DNA of 64,000 nucleotides from Erysipelotrichaceae bacterium (GCA_022772735.1 JALEZD010000008.1:1-64000); one strand, 5' to 3'; positions 7,902 to 17,062 are shown, counted from the first letter of the stretch. Program-made: numbers and translations. The notes: generated by a model not told the origin, from the sequence alone.

Positions 7902-8410
7902 TGAAAAATAATACAAAAAAATTTGTTTTAGTAACAATGTTAAGTGCTATGGCTATTACACTAAATATAATTGAAAGTATGTTTTTTGGAGGAATTTTAC
8001 CTCTAGGTATTCGTGTTGGTTTAGCTAATATAATTGCCTTAATAACAATTGTATCTTTAGGTGTAAAAGAAATGATAGTTGTAAATATTATGAGAGTTTT
8101 TATTGGAAATCTAATGCGTGGATTAATATTTGGTTCAACATTTTGGATTGCACTTGGTGGGGTTGTTTTGAGTAGTATTTTATTAATAGTATGTAATAAA
8201 ATTTTAAAAAGTTCTTTAATGTTTACATCAATTGTTAGTTCTATAGCTCATAGTATTGGGCAGGTTGTTGTCGTTGCAATTTTTTATAAACAACCTTACA
8301 TGTTTGCGATTGTACCGTATTTATTACTTAGTTCTGTTCCAATGGGAATATTAACAGGAATTGTAGGTAAAAATGCTCTAAGATTGATTGATAAGAATGT
8401 TAAATTATAA
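7901..8410 (+). CDS. Gx-transporter family membrane protein (heptaprenyl diphosphate synthase component I-like)
   Basis: A 169-residue polytopic protein with about five hydrophobic segments. ITLNIIES near the N-terminus, the Gly-rich LPLGIRVGLANIIALI, and MRVFIGNLMRGLIFG are the hallmarks of the family annotated both as Gx transporter and as heptaprenyl diphosphate synthase component I, related in fold to ECF S-components. The start overlaps the stop of the NusG-II gene (TAATG), so the two are coupled. Substrate unknown; the old synthase label is probably misleading. Confidence 0.78.
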   Translation: MKNNTKKFVLVTMLSAMAITLNIIESMFFGGILPLGIRVGLANIIALITIVSLGVKEMIVVNIMRVFIGNLMRGLIFGSTFWIALGGVVLSSILLIVCNKILKSSLMFTSIVSSIAHSIGQVVVVAIFYKQPYMFAIVPYLLLSSVPMGILTGIVGKNALRLIDKNVKL

Positions 8411-8423
8411 TTTGAATAAAATA

Positions 8424-8446
8424 AAAATGGGCTATTTGCCCATTTT
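8424..8446. terminator. Bidirectional terminator between convergent genes
   Basis: AAAATGGGC (8424-8432), loop TATTT, GCCCATTTT (8438-8446): a 9-bp perfect stem with A-run and T-run on the two sides. It serves the rightward Gx-transporter gene and the leftward uridine phosphorylase, whose last codons lie in the stem. Confidence 0.85.
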
Positions 8447-9214
8447 ATCATTTTCAATTAATTCTTTTAAAGCTTCAATTGCAACTTTTATAGCTATATT
8501 TGTATCATGTACTTGAGGATTTGGTAATCCTTTTTTTGCACGTTCTTGATTAGCTACAACAAGAAAACATGAACCGCATCTTACCCTTAAATAGCTTGCA
8601 ACAACGAACAATGCTGCAGACTCCATTTCAGATGCCAGACAGCCTAATTTACACCATGCATCCCATTTGTTTAAAAGTTCATATGAATTAGGGAGAGTTT
8701 CAGGTCTATGTTGACCATAAAATGCATCTTTACATTGAACAACTCCAGCATGATGAGATTGATTAAGTTTTTTTGCTGCATTTACCAATGAATTTGTAAT
8801 ATCTAAATTTGCGACTGCTGGAAATTCAATTGGTGCATATTCTTTAGTTGTACCTTCAAATCTTATCGCAGATGTGGCTATAACAACATCACCACTTTTT
8901 ACTTCTTCTTGCATACCACCACATGTACCAATTCTGATAAAAGTATCTGCGCCACATGCAACAAGTTCTTCCATTGCGATAGAGGCTGATGGACCTCCAA
9001 TTCCTGTTGAAGTGACCGAAACCTTTTCACCATTTAAATAGCCAGTATATGTTACATATTCTCTTGAATCAGCAATTAATACAGGATTATCAAAATATTG
9101 GGCTATTTTTTCACATCTTTTTGGATCACCTGGAAGTAAAACATATTTACCAACATCTCCTTTTTTTACCCCAATGTGATATTGTTTTCCAGTTCCTTCT
9201 GCATAATCAATCAT
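8432..9214 (-). CDS. udp: Uridine phosphorylase
   Basis: Phosphorolysis of uridine to uracil and ribose 1-phosphate. The 260-residue protein follows E. coli Udp along its length: [13 protein letters not shown] (phosphate binding), [23 protein letters not shown], and the nucleoside-binding [10 protein letters not shown] strong AAGGAGG precedes the ATG. It is the third gene of a leftward operon, 13 bases after the membrane protein gene, an unexpected companion for envelope genes. The specificity call (uridine rather than purine nucleoside) rests on overall resemblance. Confidence 0.9.
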   Translation of the reverse strand: MIDYAEGTGKQYHIGVKKGDVGKYVLLPGDPKRCEKIAQYFDNPVLIADSREYVTYTGYLNGEKVSVTSTGIGGPSASIAMEELVACGADTFIRIGTCGGMQEEVKSGDVVIATSAIRFEGTTKEYAPIEFPAVANLDITNSLVNAAKKLNQSHHAGVVQCKDAFYGQHRPETLPNSYELLNKWDAWCKLGCLASEMESAALFVVASYLRVRCGSCFLVVANQERAKKGLPNPQVHDTNIAIKVAIEALKELIENDKMGK

Positions 9215-9227
9215 TTTTTTCCTCCTT

Positions 9228-10289
9228 TTAATTTATATTGTTAGCTGGGTTTAAGTCGTTATCTACCGCAAAACCAGCAATTTTCCAGTTTCCTGATGTA
9301 TTAATTAAAGTCATTTGATAACCTATGTTATATGTTTTAGATGCACTTGATGATGCAACATAAAAATCAAGGTATACATTGGCTATTAATGAATTTTCAC
9401 TTTGTTTAACAATTTTTAACACATTTGTATTTGATATTGTTGCTGTTCCGTGAGTTGCATACCATTGGTTATCAAGTGTAGATATTCTTTTATAGAAATC
9501 ACTATCTTTTATTAAATATGAGTTTACTGATGCAAAAGATGAATCTTTTGTTGGATATTTTGCAAGTGTTTTTGCAATGTCAGATACAGTATCAATTAAA
9601 TTTGCATCATTGCTTTCTTCACCTATATAGTAATATCCATTTAATGAATCTCTAATTATTGTATAATTCCCATTTTCTATTGAAATACTTGGCTCACTTA
9701 TTAAGTTTTTTATTGAATATGTATTAACTTTTGGAGCATCGCTCGTATTAGCTAATCCACTAAAGTTATTAGCTACAACATTTTTTTCTGTTATATATGA
9801 CTCATCAACATTAATACCATTTATTTGTAATGTTAATCCTGTAGGAACTTGAATTGTATAATTGTTATCTCCAGTGAAAATAGTATTTGCAATCCATTTA
9901 TTTTCAATATTAACTAATTGAACTTCTGATACAAGTTTGTTATCTTCTATAATTTGATATAAATTTTCTACATTAGGATTTTGTACATATGTTACTTTAT
10001 CTAAATTTATTTGCCCATATATTTCATTTAATTTATTTATATAATCTTCTTTTGAATTTAAATGTGGGCTAATTAATAATGAATTTTCATACATTTTATC
10101 AAAATTATTATTTTTCACTTCTTTAAGGTACGAACTAATTGCACTTTCAGGTAGTTTTGATTCCATTTTAGCAAGACTTGTTTTTTGGATTTTTAGTGTA
10201 AAGAAACTAACTCCAAAACACAATATAGCTACAAATAATAAAATTGAAATAGCAAATAGGGGAGATAAACCTCTTTTTCTTCTACTCAT
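9228..10289 (-). CDS. Membrane-anchored extracytoplasmic protein of unknown function
   Basis: I do not recognise a family for the whole 353-residue chain. It has a basic N-terminus [12 protein letters not shown], one membrane segment (about residues 12-30), then an extracytoplasmic region rich in Asn, Ser and Thr. The C-terminal 120 residues ([11 protein letters not shown]... [25 protein letters not shown]) resemble NTF2-like lipoprotein/penicillin-binding accessory domains, where a final W-K-I strand is common. Its N-terminus is nearly the same as that of the upstream gene product (RRKRG-[LI]-S-x-LF), suggesting a shared targeting or partner-binding element. Start supported by AAAGGAG upstream; it begins one base after the preceding stop. 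Confidence 0.7.
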   Translation of the reverse strand: MSRRKRGLSPLFAISILLFVAILCFGVSFFTLKIQKTSLAKMESKLPESAISSYLKEVKNNNFDKMYENSLLISPHLNSKEDYINKLNEIYGQINLDKVTYVQNPNVENLYQIIEDNKLVSEVQLVNIENKWIANTIFTGDNNYTIQVPTGLTLQINGINVDESYITEKNVVANNFSGLANTSDAPKVNTYSIKNLISEPSISIENGNYTIIRDSLNGYYYIGEESNDANLIDTVSDIAKTLAKYPTKDSSFASVNSYLIKDSDFYKRISTLDNQWYATHGTATISNTNVLKIVKQSENSLIANVYLDFYVASSSASKTYNIGYQMTLINTSGNWKIAGFAVDNDLNPANNIN

Positions 10290-10290
10290 T

Positions 10291-11265
10291 TTATTCTCCT
10301 TTCTTTACAACAAATGCTGTGGGTAAATTTCTAGCACCATATATAGAAACTGTACTATTTAAAGTTTTACCATCATGAACCATAACTGTTGAATTTCCAC
10401 CGTCTAAATTCGCAGCAGTCATTGCCCCAAAATCTTGCATTATTTTTATTATATCTTGATAAGTTGCACCAAATGAAACAGGTTGTCTACCATCAATTAC
10501 AAGAAGTAAAAAAGTTCCATCTTCTCTTTGACCTATTACAGTTCTAGGGTTTAATCCTGGGTGTCTTCCATTTTCAAAAACAACCTTAAATTGATTAATG
10601 AAAATTGGACCAAATGTTACAGCATCTCTTACATTCCATTCTAATGCTTGTTTTGCAGACATATCTCCGACAACAAGTTCATTGTTATAATTTATTCCAA
10701 TGACTGAAGTAAAATCATTTAAATTACCAGATACAAGCTTACCATCCGATATAACTATTCCCCAAGCTTGACCACCATTTCCATTACCACCAGCATCTTC
10801 AAATCCACCGGCATTTATACCTGCAATTCCATTGTTTAATTCAATATATTCATCAAGAGATAAACCAGCACCAGAAGAATCTAAATTTGGGTTTACAGCA
10901 ACCATTAAGTCTTCGGGATTTTTAACAAGCATCATTACAGCTTGATAACTTGTACCTTTTAATCTATGTATTTCAATTCCATCTCCATTATCTTGAGTGA
11001 TTTGTTGAGTGTCTTCAACTATGGATGTGCCGTTTTGAATACGATTAATTTCTTCATCAGTGTAAAACAGTTTTGCGATTGTTCTTTCCATTCCAGAAGA
11101 GGGAAGCGATTTAATTAGATTTGTGCTATATGCAACAGCACTGCCTTTATATTTTTCTTTGAAAAATAAATATCCAGTAAGAATAGTTGTTGATAAAATT
11201 ATTAGCATTGATAATAACAATACAAATAATCCAGATATTCCTCTTTTTCTACGTTTATTTGTCAT
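10291..11265 (-). CDS. Phosphodiester glycosidase (NAGPA) domain protein, membrane-anchored
   Basis: The 324-residue protein has a cytoplasmic start MTNKRRKRG, a membrane segment (about residues 12-33) and an extracytoplasmic domain containing GINAGGF, WGIVISDGKLV, NPRTVIGQREDGTFLLLVIDGRQP and AANLDGGNSTVMV. The last is the hallmark of the NAGPA (N-acetylglucosamine-1-phosphodiester alpha-N-acetylglucosaminidase) domain, found in Gram-positive exported proteins that act on sugar phosphodiesters such as those in teichoic acids or exopolysaccharide. Substrate here is unknown. First gene of the leftward operon with the anchored unknown and udp; GAAAGGA precedes its ATG. Confidence 0.88.
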   Translation of the reverse strand: MTNKRRKRGISGLFVLLLSMLIILSTTILTGYLFFKEKYKGSAVAYSTNLIKSLPSSGMERTIAKLFYTDEEINRIQNGTSIVEDTQQITQDNGDGIEIHRLKGTSYQAVMMLVKNPEDLMVAVNPNLDSSGAGLSLDEYIELNNGIAGINAGGFEDAGGNGNGGQAWGIVISDGKLVSGNLNDFTSVIGINYNNELVVGDMSAKQALEWNVRDAVTFGPIFINQFKVVFENGRHPGLNPRTVIGQREDGTFLLLVIDGRQPVSFGATYQDIIKIMQDFGAMTAANLDGGNSTVMVHDGKTLNSTVSIYGARNLPTAFVVKKGE

Positions 11266-11401
11266 TTTATAATCCTTTCACTATATCATTCTATATAATT
11301 ATATATTGTGTATTGTGTTTACACAATTAAGATTTTGTTAATGAAAATAATAAATTTACTTTAAATATAATCAAAAATTTATTATTTAATTAAATATATG
11401 C

Positions 11402-11431
11402 TTGTTTTTTAAATTAGTTTTATGATATTAT
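11402..11431 (+). promoter_or_regulatory. tRNA promoter
   Basis: TTGTTT (11402-11407), 18-nt spacer, TATTAT (11426-11431), 12 bases before the tRNA-Glu gene. Confidence 0.55.
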
Positions 11432-11443
11432 ACTTAAGCAGTT

Positions 11444-11520
11444 GGCTCGTTGGTGAAGTGGCTTAACACAGCGCCCTTTCACGGCGTCATTCACGGGTTC
11501 GAATCCCGTACGAGTCACCA
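11444..11520 (+). tRNA. tRNA-Glu (anticodon TTC)
   Basis: Seven-base acceptor stem GGCTCGT/ACGAGTC with one G-U, D-arm TGGTGAAGTGGC, anticodon stem GCGCC/GGCGT, loop CTTTCAC with TTC at 11478-11480, T-arm GGGTTCGAATCCC, discriminator A and encoded CCA. Confidence 0.95.
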
Positions 11521-11522
11521 AT

Positions 11523-11596
11523 AGGGGTGTAGTACAATGGTAGTATGATGGTCTCCAAAACCACAGATGGGAGTTCGATCCTCTCCACCCCTGCCA
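11523..11596 (+). tRNA. tRNA-Trp (anticodon CCA)
   Basis: Perfect acceptor stem AGGGGTG/CACCCCT, anticodon stem TGGT/ACCA around CTCCAAA (anticodon CCA), T-arm with GTTCGATCC, discriminator G and encoded CCA. It reads UGG, in line with UGA serving as a stop in this window. Confidence 0.95.
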
Positions 11597-11607
11597 TTAT
11601 TAAAAAT

Positions 11608-11632
11608 AACGCCTCAAATAGGGCGTTTTTTT
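11608..11632 (+). terminator. Terminator of the tRNA-Glu/tRNA-Trp unit
   Basis: AACGCC (11608-11613), 8-base loop, GGCGTT (11622-11627), then a run of T to 11632. Confidence 0.85.
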
Positions 11633-11705
11633 GTTTATATATCAGGTAATTAATCAAAAAATACCATTTTAAAACACTTTACACAAAACTTTCACATATT
11701 AAACA

Positions 11706-11822
11706 TATAATTATCACAAATGGGATATATACTAAAGACAATCAATCAAAAGATTGATAAATAAATTTCTTTCCCCCGTATAAAATATAAAATAAAGAAA
11801 GCGAGTAGTAGCGCTTTTTTTA
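11706..11822 (+). promoter_or_regulatory. Structured leader or small RNA upstream of brnQ, ending in an intrinsic terminator
   Basis: TATAAT at 11706-11711 is a plausible -10. The following RNA could form a perfect hairpin ATCAATC-AAAA-GATTGAT (11741-11758), a stem TTTCTTT (11766-11772)/AAAGAAA (11794-11800), and a terminator AAAGCG (11798-11803)/CGCTTT (11812-11817) with a T-run to 11821. The second stem and the terminator share 11798-11800, so they may compete. A 14-codon frame from ATG 11720 (MGYILKTINQKIDK) contains Ile and Leu codons but lacks a clear ribosome site. No known riboswitch consensus was recognised. It could be a leader controlling brnQ or an independent small RNA. Confidence 0.45.
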
Positions 11823-11896
11823 TTTTGTATATAAAAGTATTCAAATTTTACATAGTTATATGATAGTATTAACTTAATATTTTTATGAGGGATAGT

Positions 11897-13282
11897 ATGA
11901 AAATTAAGTTAAATTTTTTCGAAAGCATGATTGTGGGCTCTTTAATTTTTGGACTGTTATTTGGAGCTGGTAATTTAATATTTCCTGTTTATTTAGGCTA
12001 TTTATCAGGTGATAAACTTTTTATGTCATCAATAGGATTTTTAATAAGTGCAGTTGGAATTCCTTTATTAGGTCTTATTGGTGCTGCAATATCAAAAAAA
12101 GATAGTTTATTTGAGCTTGCAAAACCAATTTCAAGAAAATATTCATTGTTTTTTACTGTTATTTTGTATTTAACAATTGGTCCATTTTTTGCAATACCAA
12201 GAACAAGTACAGTTGCATATGCGGTTGGAATTACACCATTTTTAAGTGAAGAAATGATTAAAATTGGTTTGTTGATTTTTACAATTGTTTTTTTCTTACT
12301 TGTTTTGATATTTTCTTTAAAGCCAAATAATTTGTTGGATTATGTTGGTAAATATCTTACGCCAATCTTCTTAATCCTTTTATCAATACTTTTAATTAAT
12401 TCAATATTTAACCCAATAAATGCATTTCAATCAGCAAGTAGTGAATATTCAAAAAACGCTTTAATATTAGGACTATATGAGGGATATAATACCATGGATG
12501 GTATTGCTGTTTTAGCGTATTCGATTGTTATTATTTCTGCAATACGAGGACTAAAAGTTACAGACTCAAATAGAATTGCTAAAGAAATATTTAAATCTGG
12601 AGTTATTATGTCACTTTTTCTTGGGATAATATATATTGCATTAATTTACCTTGGGGCAACAAGTTCAACTCTTTTTGAAAACGCAGAAAATGGCAGTGTT
12701 ATTTTATCTACAGTAAGTAAACATTATTTAGGAATTTTTGGTAGCGTTTTAATGGCACTAATAATAATTTTTGCATGTTTAAAAACAGCTATAGGACTTG
12801 TAGTTTCATCATCAGAAATGTTTTACGAAATGTTTAATAAAAAAATTTCTTATAAAACTTATGTATTTATTTTTACAGGAATTTCATTTTTAATTGCGAA
12901 TATTGGATTGTCAAACATTATACAATTTTCAATTCCAGTTTTACTATTTATTTATCCTTTAGCTATAGTTTTAATAATTTTATGCTTGATGTTTCCGATT
13001 ATAAAGAATAATAAGTATATTTATTTTTATTCTACGTTATTTACATTGTTTGTTTCTGTTTTAACTTTAATTAAATCTATAAATGAATTATTTATGAAAT
13101 ATTATAATGAAACAAATATTGAAATTTTTAATAAATTAAGTTCATTAACTTCATATTTTTCAATATTTCATAAATACATACCGTGGTTTAATATAGGATT
13201 TGGTTGGGTTTTACCTAGCTTAATTGGATTTTTAATAGGGGTTATATTGACATGGAAATATGGATACTCTGAAGTTGAATGA
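11897..13282 (+). CDS. brnQ: Branched-chain amino acid transporter, BrnQ (LIVCS) family
   Basis: A 461-residue membrane protein with about 12 hydrophobic segments. FGAGNLIFPVYLG near the N-terminus and GPFFAIPRTSTVAYAVG are the defining motifs of the LIVCS family of cation-coupled Leu/Ile/Val carriers. ATG 11897 is preferred to ATG 11885 because GAGGG at 11887-11891 lies at a good distance from it. A terminator-bearing leader precedes the gene. A pyridoxal kinase gene follows 12 bases later, probably in one transcript. Direction of transport and preferred amino acid cannot be read from sequence. Confidence 0.94.
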   Translation: MKIKLNFFESMIVGSLIFGLLFGAGNLIFPVYLGYLSGDKLFMSSIGFLISAVGIPLLGLIGAAISKKDSLFELAKPISRKYSLFFTVILYLTIGPFFAIPRTSTVAYAVGITPFLSEEMIKIGLLIFTIVFFLLVLIFSLKPNNLLDYVGKYLTPIFLILLSILLINSIFNPINAFQSASSEYSKNALILGLYEGYNTMDGIAVLAYSIVIISAIRGLKVTDSNRIAKEIFKSGVIMSLFLGIIYIALIYLGATSSTLFENAENGSVILSTVSKHYLGIFGSVLMALIIIFACLKTAIGLVVSSSEMFYEMFNKKISYKTYVFIFTGISFLIANIGLSNIIQFSIPVLLFIYPLAIVLIILCLMFPIIKNNKYIYFYSTLFTLFVSVLTLIKSINELFMKYYNETNIEIFNKLSSLTSYFSIFHKYIPWFNIGFGWVLPSLIGFLIGVILTWKYGYSEVE

Positions 13283-13294
13283 AAGGGGTAAAAT

Positions 13295-14125
13295 ATGAAA
13301 AAAGTATTAACAATTCAAGATATATCATGTATTGGAAAATGTTCACTCACTGTAGCATTGCCAATATTAAGTGTATTAGGTAATGAAACAGCTATAATAC
13401 CTACTGCAGTTTTGTCAGCTCATACTGCATTTAAAGATTTTACTTTTAAAGATTTAAGTGATGAAATATTAAAAATTGTTGAGCATTGGACTAAGGAAAA
13501 CTTTGTTTTTTCATCAATATATACAGGCTATCTAGGTTCTATAAGACAAATTAAAATTATTGAAAGTATTTTAGAAAAATTAAAATTTGATTATTTTATT
13601 GTAGATCCTGTAATGGCAGATAATGGAAAATTTTATAAAGGATTTAATGCAATATATGCAAATTCAATGATGGATTTGTGTTTAAAAGCAGATGTAATCA
13701 TTCCAAATGTTACTGAAGCACATTTTTTGCTTAAAAAAACTTATACTGAATATTATGATGTTAATTATATAAAGGAAATGTTGTTAGAATTTAAAGGAAT
13801 GGGTATAAAAAATCCAATAATAACGGGTGTAAAAGTTAATGATAAACTAGGTGTAGTCGCATATATCGGAAAAACTAATCAGTTTTTCGAATATTATAAA
13901 GACCATGTTGAAAAAAGTATACATGGTACAGGAGATATTTTTGCAAGTGTTTTTACAGGTTTATATTCTAATGGGATATCAATAGAAACATCTTTAAAAA
14001 TTGCAGTGGATTTTGTTTATGAATGTATACTAAATAGTCAAAATAGCGATATATGGTATGGTAGTGAATTTGAAAAAACTTTACCTTATTTAATTAAACA
14101 AGTTAATAGTGTAAAAAAACTCTAG
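13295..14125 (+). CDS. Pyridoxal/pyridoxamine kinase
   Basis: Phosphorylates B6 vitamers to make or salvage PLP. The 276-residue protein has the PdxK/PdxY layout in the ribokinase fold: QDISCIGKCSLTVALPILS at the N-terminus, YTGYLG, DPVMADNGKFY, PNVTEA, and the anion-hole/catalytic HGTGDIFAS near residue 210. The family is annotated as pyridoxamine kinase in Firmicutes. AAAGGGG precedes the ATG. Cotranscription with an amino-acid carrier fits a role in amino acid metabolism, since transaminases need PLP, but that link is inference. Confidence 0.92.
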   Translation: MKKVLTIQDISCIGKCSLTVALPILSVLGNETAIIPTAVLSAHTAFKDFTFKDLSDEILKIVEHWTKENFVFSSIYTGYLGSIRQIKIIESILEKLKFDYFIVDPVMADNGKFYKGFNAIYANSMMDLCLKADVIIPNVTEAHFLLKKTYTEYYDVNYIKEMLLEFKGMGIKNPIITGVKVNDKLGVVAYIGKTNQFFEYYKDHVEKSIHGTGDIFASVFTGLYSNGISIETSLKIAVDFVYECILNSQNSDIWYGSEFEKTLPYLIKQVNSVKKL

Positions 14126-14141
14126 AATTATAGAGTTTTTT
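14114..14141. terminator. Bidirectional terminator between convergent genes
   Basis: AAAAAACTCTA (14114-14124) pairs with TAGAGTTTTTT (14131-14141), an 11-bp stem flanked by A/T runs on both sides, ending the kinase gene and the leftward FemX-like gene. Confidence 0.85.
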
Positions 14142-15351
14142 GATTTTTAAATAATATACTATTTAATTTTCTTTTTATTTTATTTGAAAATTTAGTTATT
14201 TTACTAAAAAGTAAATATTTTTTATTGTTGATAATATAATCAAATTCACCAATCATTTCTATAAAATCAGGATTAAATGACTTTTTATAATTATATAAAC
14301 CATAATATTTATCATTTTTATCAGTTGAACCACTAAATCCACACATATCATATTGTGTTACACCCAAGTTTTTTAAATCATTCATTGCAAAAAAGTGTAA
14401 ATTATCTACAGGTTTAATAAAATTACAATTTTTTCTATTGTATGTATATAAATCCCATGACTTATTTTTTAAAAATATAAACAAGCCAGCAGCAATAACT
14501 AATACATCTCCATGTTTGTTTAAAAGATTTTTTGCGATTTCTAATTCATTTTCTTTTGATTTTCTTGCTTCTAAATCTTTTGAATATTTTTTTGATGATA
14601 ATTCATTATTTATTCCATCAATCATTTGTTGTAAGTTTATTTCCGTAATATAAATTCTACAATTATTTTTAAAGTTATCAATTATGTTTTTAAAAAAGTT
14701 GAATGAGTGAGGTTTAAAACCTTGAATATAGGCAAGTTCCTTTTCAAATTCCATAATATATTTAATATCATCAATATTACCTAACCTTGTTTTAACACCA
14801 ATAACAGTATGTCTGTTTAATGATGTTAATCTTGGTTTACTATAATTTTGTTTTATAGTATTAATATCTTTGGATAAATCAACAATCAGAGTATATCTAT
14901 TTGTAAAACTTCCATTGTATGCATAGCCATATCCTTTATGAATAAAACCCGCTTTTTTAAAAATCTCAGTAACATATTCATTGTTTATTAAGTCTGTTTG
15001 ATTTCCATTTATATCTCTTGAAACTCTTATAACATTTGGATCAATTCTTAAAAAGTCAACTTTTTCTTTTATTGCAAATTCCTTAATTAATTTAATAGAA
15101 CTTTTTAATATATCTAAATCTGTATAATCAATACACATACCAAGAGGAATATATATATATGAGTATATTCCAATTTTTTTTAGAGCTAATGCACTACCAA
15201 TCATTATGTTGTTATCAAAAAAACCAAGATAAATAGGGGTATACTCTTTCTTAATGTTTGCCCAGTAACTTGTTTTCATATAATGGCTGTATATACTATC
15301 TTTTACAAAATTGTCATAATCTTCAATATTTTTTAAAATTTTAATTATCAT
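14128..15351 (-). CDS. FemAB/MurM-like peptidoglycan branching aminoacyltransferase
   Basis: A 407-residue cytoplasmic protein of the FemABX/MurM group, which add amino acids from aminoacyl-tRNA to the lipid II stem peptide to build the interpeptide bridge. Visible features are two GNAT-like domains (SHYMKTSYWANIKKEY at the start, and the C-terminal YDMCGFSGSTDKND...YKKSF block typical of the family) and, between about residues 245 and 285, a charged Lys/Glu-rich helical arm like the coiled-coil arm of FemA and FemX. The ending YxMCG..G......GxxxFK-type motif is the best diagnostic. No sister fem gene is adjacent. Which residue is added is unknown. Confidence 0.87.
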   Translation of the reverse strand: MIIKILKNIEDYDNFVKDSIYSHYMKTSYWANIKKEYTPIYLGFFDNNIMIGSALALKKIGIYSYIYIPLGMCIDYTDLDILKSSIKLIKEFAIKEKVDFLRIDPNVIRVSRDINGNQTDLINNEYVTEIFKKAGFIHKGYGYAYNGSFTNRYTLIVDLSKDINTIKQNYSKPRLTSLNRHTVIGVKTRLGNIDDIKYIMEFEKELAYIQGFKPHSFNFFKNIIDNFKNNCRIYITEINLQQMIDGINNELSSKKYSKDLEARKSKENELEIAKNLLNKHGDVLVIAAGLFIFLKNKSWDLYTYNRKNCNFIKPVDNLHFFAMNDLKNLGVTQYDMCGFSGSTDKNDKYYGLYNYKKSFNPDFIEMIGEFDYIINNKKYLLFSKITKFSNKIKRKLNSILFKNQKTL

Positions 15352-15412
15352 ATAAATACCTTTTTTTTTATTTTAACATAAAATTATGATATTGTATCTT
15401 ATGAGGTTAGTT

Positions 15413-15976
15413 ATGGAATTTTGGTTAAATCATTTTTTAAGTGCAGTAAGCTATATATTATTTTTTATTCCAATCTATATATTGACAAGATTAGGATATA
15501 TCTATTTTTTAAAAAAAACTTTAAATTTAAAGCGAGAATTAATAATGTTTTTATTTATCATGTACATAATTGCACTTTTTTCTCAGACGGTTTTTATTAG
15601 TTTACCCAATGATATTAGCAGTATTTTAAAATTTGATTTTAAAGGAAGAATCAATACATATACATTTCAAGTTTTTATAGACTCATTAAGAAATTATAAA
15701 TTAGGGAATTATAGCTATTTTATAATAAATGTATTAGGAAATGTATTTGCATTTGTGCCTTTAGGGATATTTGTTCCTATACTATTTAAAAATAAAAAAC
15801 TATTTAGCTTAATTTTAATTGGTTTTACACTTTCTCTTGTAATTGAAATAATCCAGCTTACAGTTATTAGAGCAACAGATGTTGATGATGTAATGTTGAA
15901 TACAATAGGGACAATATTAGGATATTTAATTTATAGATTTATTCTCATTAAAATAGATATATGTGAAAAAAATTAA
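15413..15976 (+). CDS. VanZ-like membrane protein
   Basis: A 187-residue protein with five or six hydrophobic segments. NVLGNVFAFVPLGIFVPILF, EIIQLTV and DVDDVMLNTIGTILGYLIY are the typical VanZ family motifs. VanZ gives low-level teicoplanin resistance in enterococcal clusters, but most chromosomal members have no assigned role. ATG 15413 follows GAGG by six bases and is preferred over the in-frame ATGs at 15386 and 15401. Divergent from the FemX-like gene across about 60 bp, an envelope-related pairing. Confidence 0.88.
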   Translation: MEFWLNHFLSAVSYILFFIPIYILTRLGYIYFLKKTLNLKRELIMFLFIMYIIALFSQTVFISLPNDISSILKFDFKGRINTYTFQVFIDSLRNYKLGNYSYFIINVLGNVFAFVPLGIFVPILFKNKKLFSLILIGFTLSLVIEIIQLTVIRATDVDDVMLNTIGTILGYLIYRFILIKIDICEKN

Positions 15977-16048
15977 AATAAACAACATAATTTAATGAAA
16001 TATAATAAATAGGGTGTATAATTATTTTTAGTATTAGGAGGAAATAAA

Positions 16049-17008
16049 ATGTTTGAACAAATTGCAGAAAAAATTAAAGGCAATGGATTTAGACTTGTTT
16101 TTACTGAAGGGTTTGATCCAAGAATATTAGAAGCAGCAAGTAGATTGAAAAAGGAAAACTTGCTTGTACCAATATTATTAGGAAATCCAGAGCTTATATT
16201 GGAAAAAGCAAATGAAATTAAATGTGATATTGAAGGAATAGAAATAATTAATCCTTTAAATTATGATAAAATTCAGGAAATGGCTAATAAACTTTTTGAA
16301 CTTAGAAAAGGTAAAATGGATGAAGCAACAGCATTAAAAACTTGTAAACAAGGTAATTATTTTGGAACAATGCTTGTTAAGATGGGTTATGCTGATGGTT
16401 TGTTAGGCGGGGCAACTTATTCAACGGCAGATACAGTAAGACCAGCATTACAAATAATTAAAACATCACCAAATAGCAGAATAGTTTCTTCTTGTTTTAT
16501 TCTAGTAAAAGGCGATGAAAAATATGCTATGGGTGATTGTGCAATAAATATTAAACCAACATCTGATGAATTAGTTGATATAGCAATACAAACTGCAAAT
16601 ACTGCAAAGGTATTTGGTATAGAACCGAAAGTTGCGATGTTAAGTTATTCTACACTTGGTTCTGGTTCTGGTGAAGATGTTGATAAGGTTCGAACAGCTG
16701 CAACTAAATTGAAAATAATGAATATTGATTTTGATGTGGAAGGTGAATTGCAATTTGATGCTGCAATTTCAGAAACAGTTGCTAATATAAAAGCAAAAAA
16801 TTCAAAAGTAGCTGGTAAATGTAATACATTTATATTCCCTGATATAAATGCAGGAAATATTGGGTATAAAATTGGACAAAGGCTTGGTGGATATGAAGCT
16901 ATTGGACCTATTTTACAAGGGTTGGCAGCACCAATTAATGACTTATCACGTGGATGTACAGCAGAAGAAGTATATAAAATGGCTATTTTAACAGCCGCTT
17001 TAAAATAA
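16049..17008 (+). CDS. pta: Phosphate acetyltransferase
   Basis: Interconverts acetyl-CoA and acetyl phosphate in overflow and fermentative metabolism. The 319 residues correspond to the short, single-domain Pta of Firmicutes. Motifs include LVFTEGFDPRILEAA, MLVKMGYADGLLGGATYSTADTVRPALQII, LSYSTLGSGSGEDVDKV, EGELQFDAA, FPDINAGNIGYK and the Gly-rich C-terminus. AGGAGG precedes the ATG. It stands as a single gene with its own terminator; acetate kinase is not in the window. Confidence 0.96.
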   Translation: MFEQIAEKIKGNGFRLVFTEGFDPRILEAASRLKKENLLVPILLGNPELILEKANEIKCDIEGIEIINPLNYDKIQEMANKLFELRKGKMDEATALKTCKQGNYFGTMLVKMGYADGLLGGATYSTADTVRPALQIIKTSPNSRIVSSCFILVKGDEKYAMGDCAINIKPTSDELVDIAIQTANTAKVFGIEPKVAMLSYSTLGSGSGEDVDKVRTAATKLKIMNIDFDVEGELQFDAAISETVANIKAKNSKVAGKCNTFIFPDINAGNIGYKIGQRLGGYEAIGPILQGLAAPINDLSRGCTAEEVYKMAILTAALK

Positions 17009-17017
17009 AAAATATTT

Positions 17018-17062
17018 AGTGAATCTTTTGAGTTTAATACAATTTATAAGATTCACTTTTAA
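17018..17062 (+). terminator. Terminator after pta
   Basis: AGTGAATCTT (17018-17027) pairs perfectly with AAGATTCACT (17048-17057), followed by TTTT. The loop is 20 bases. Confidence 0.75.
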
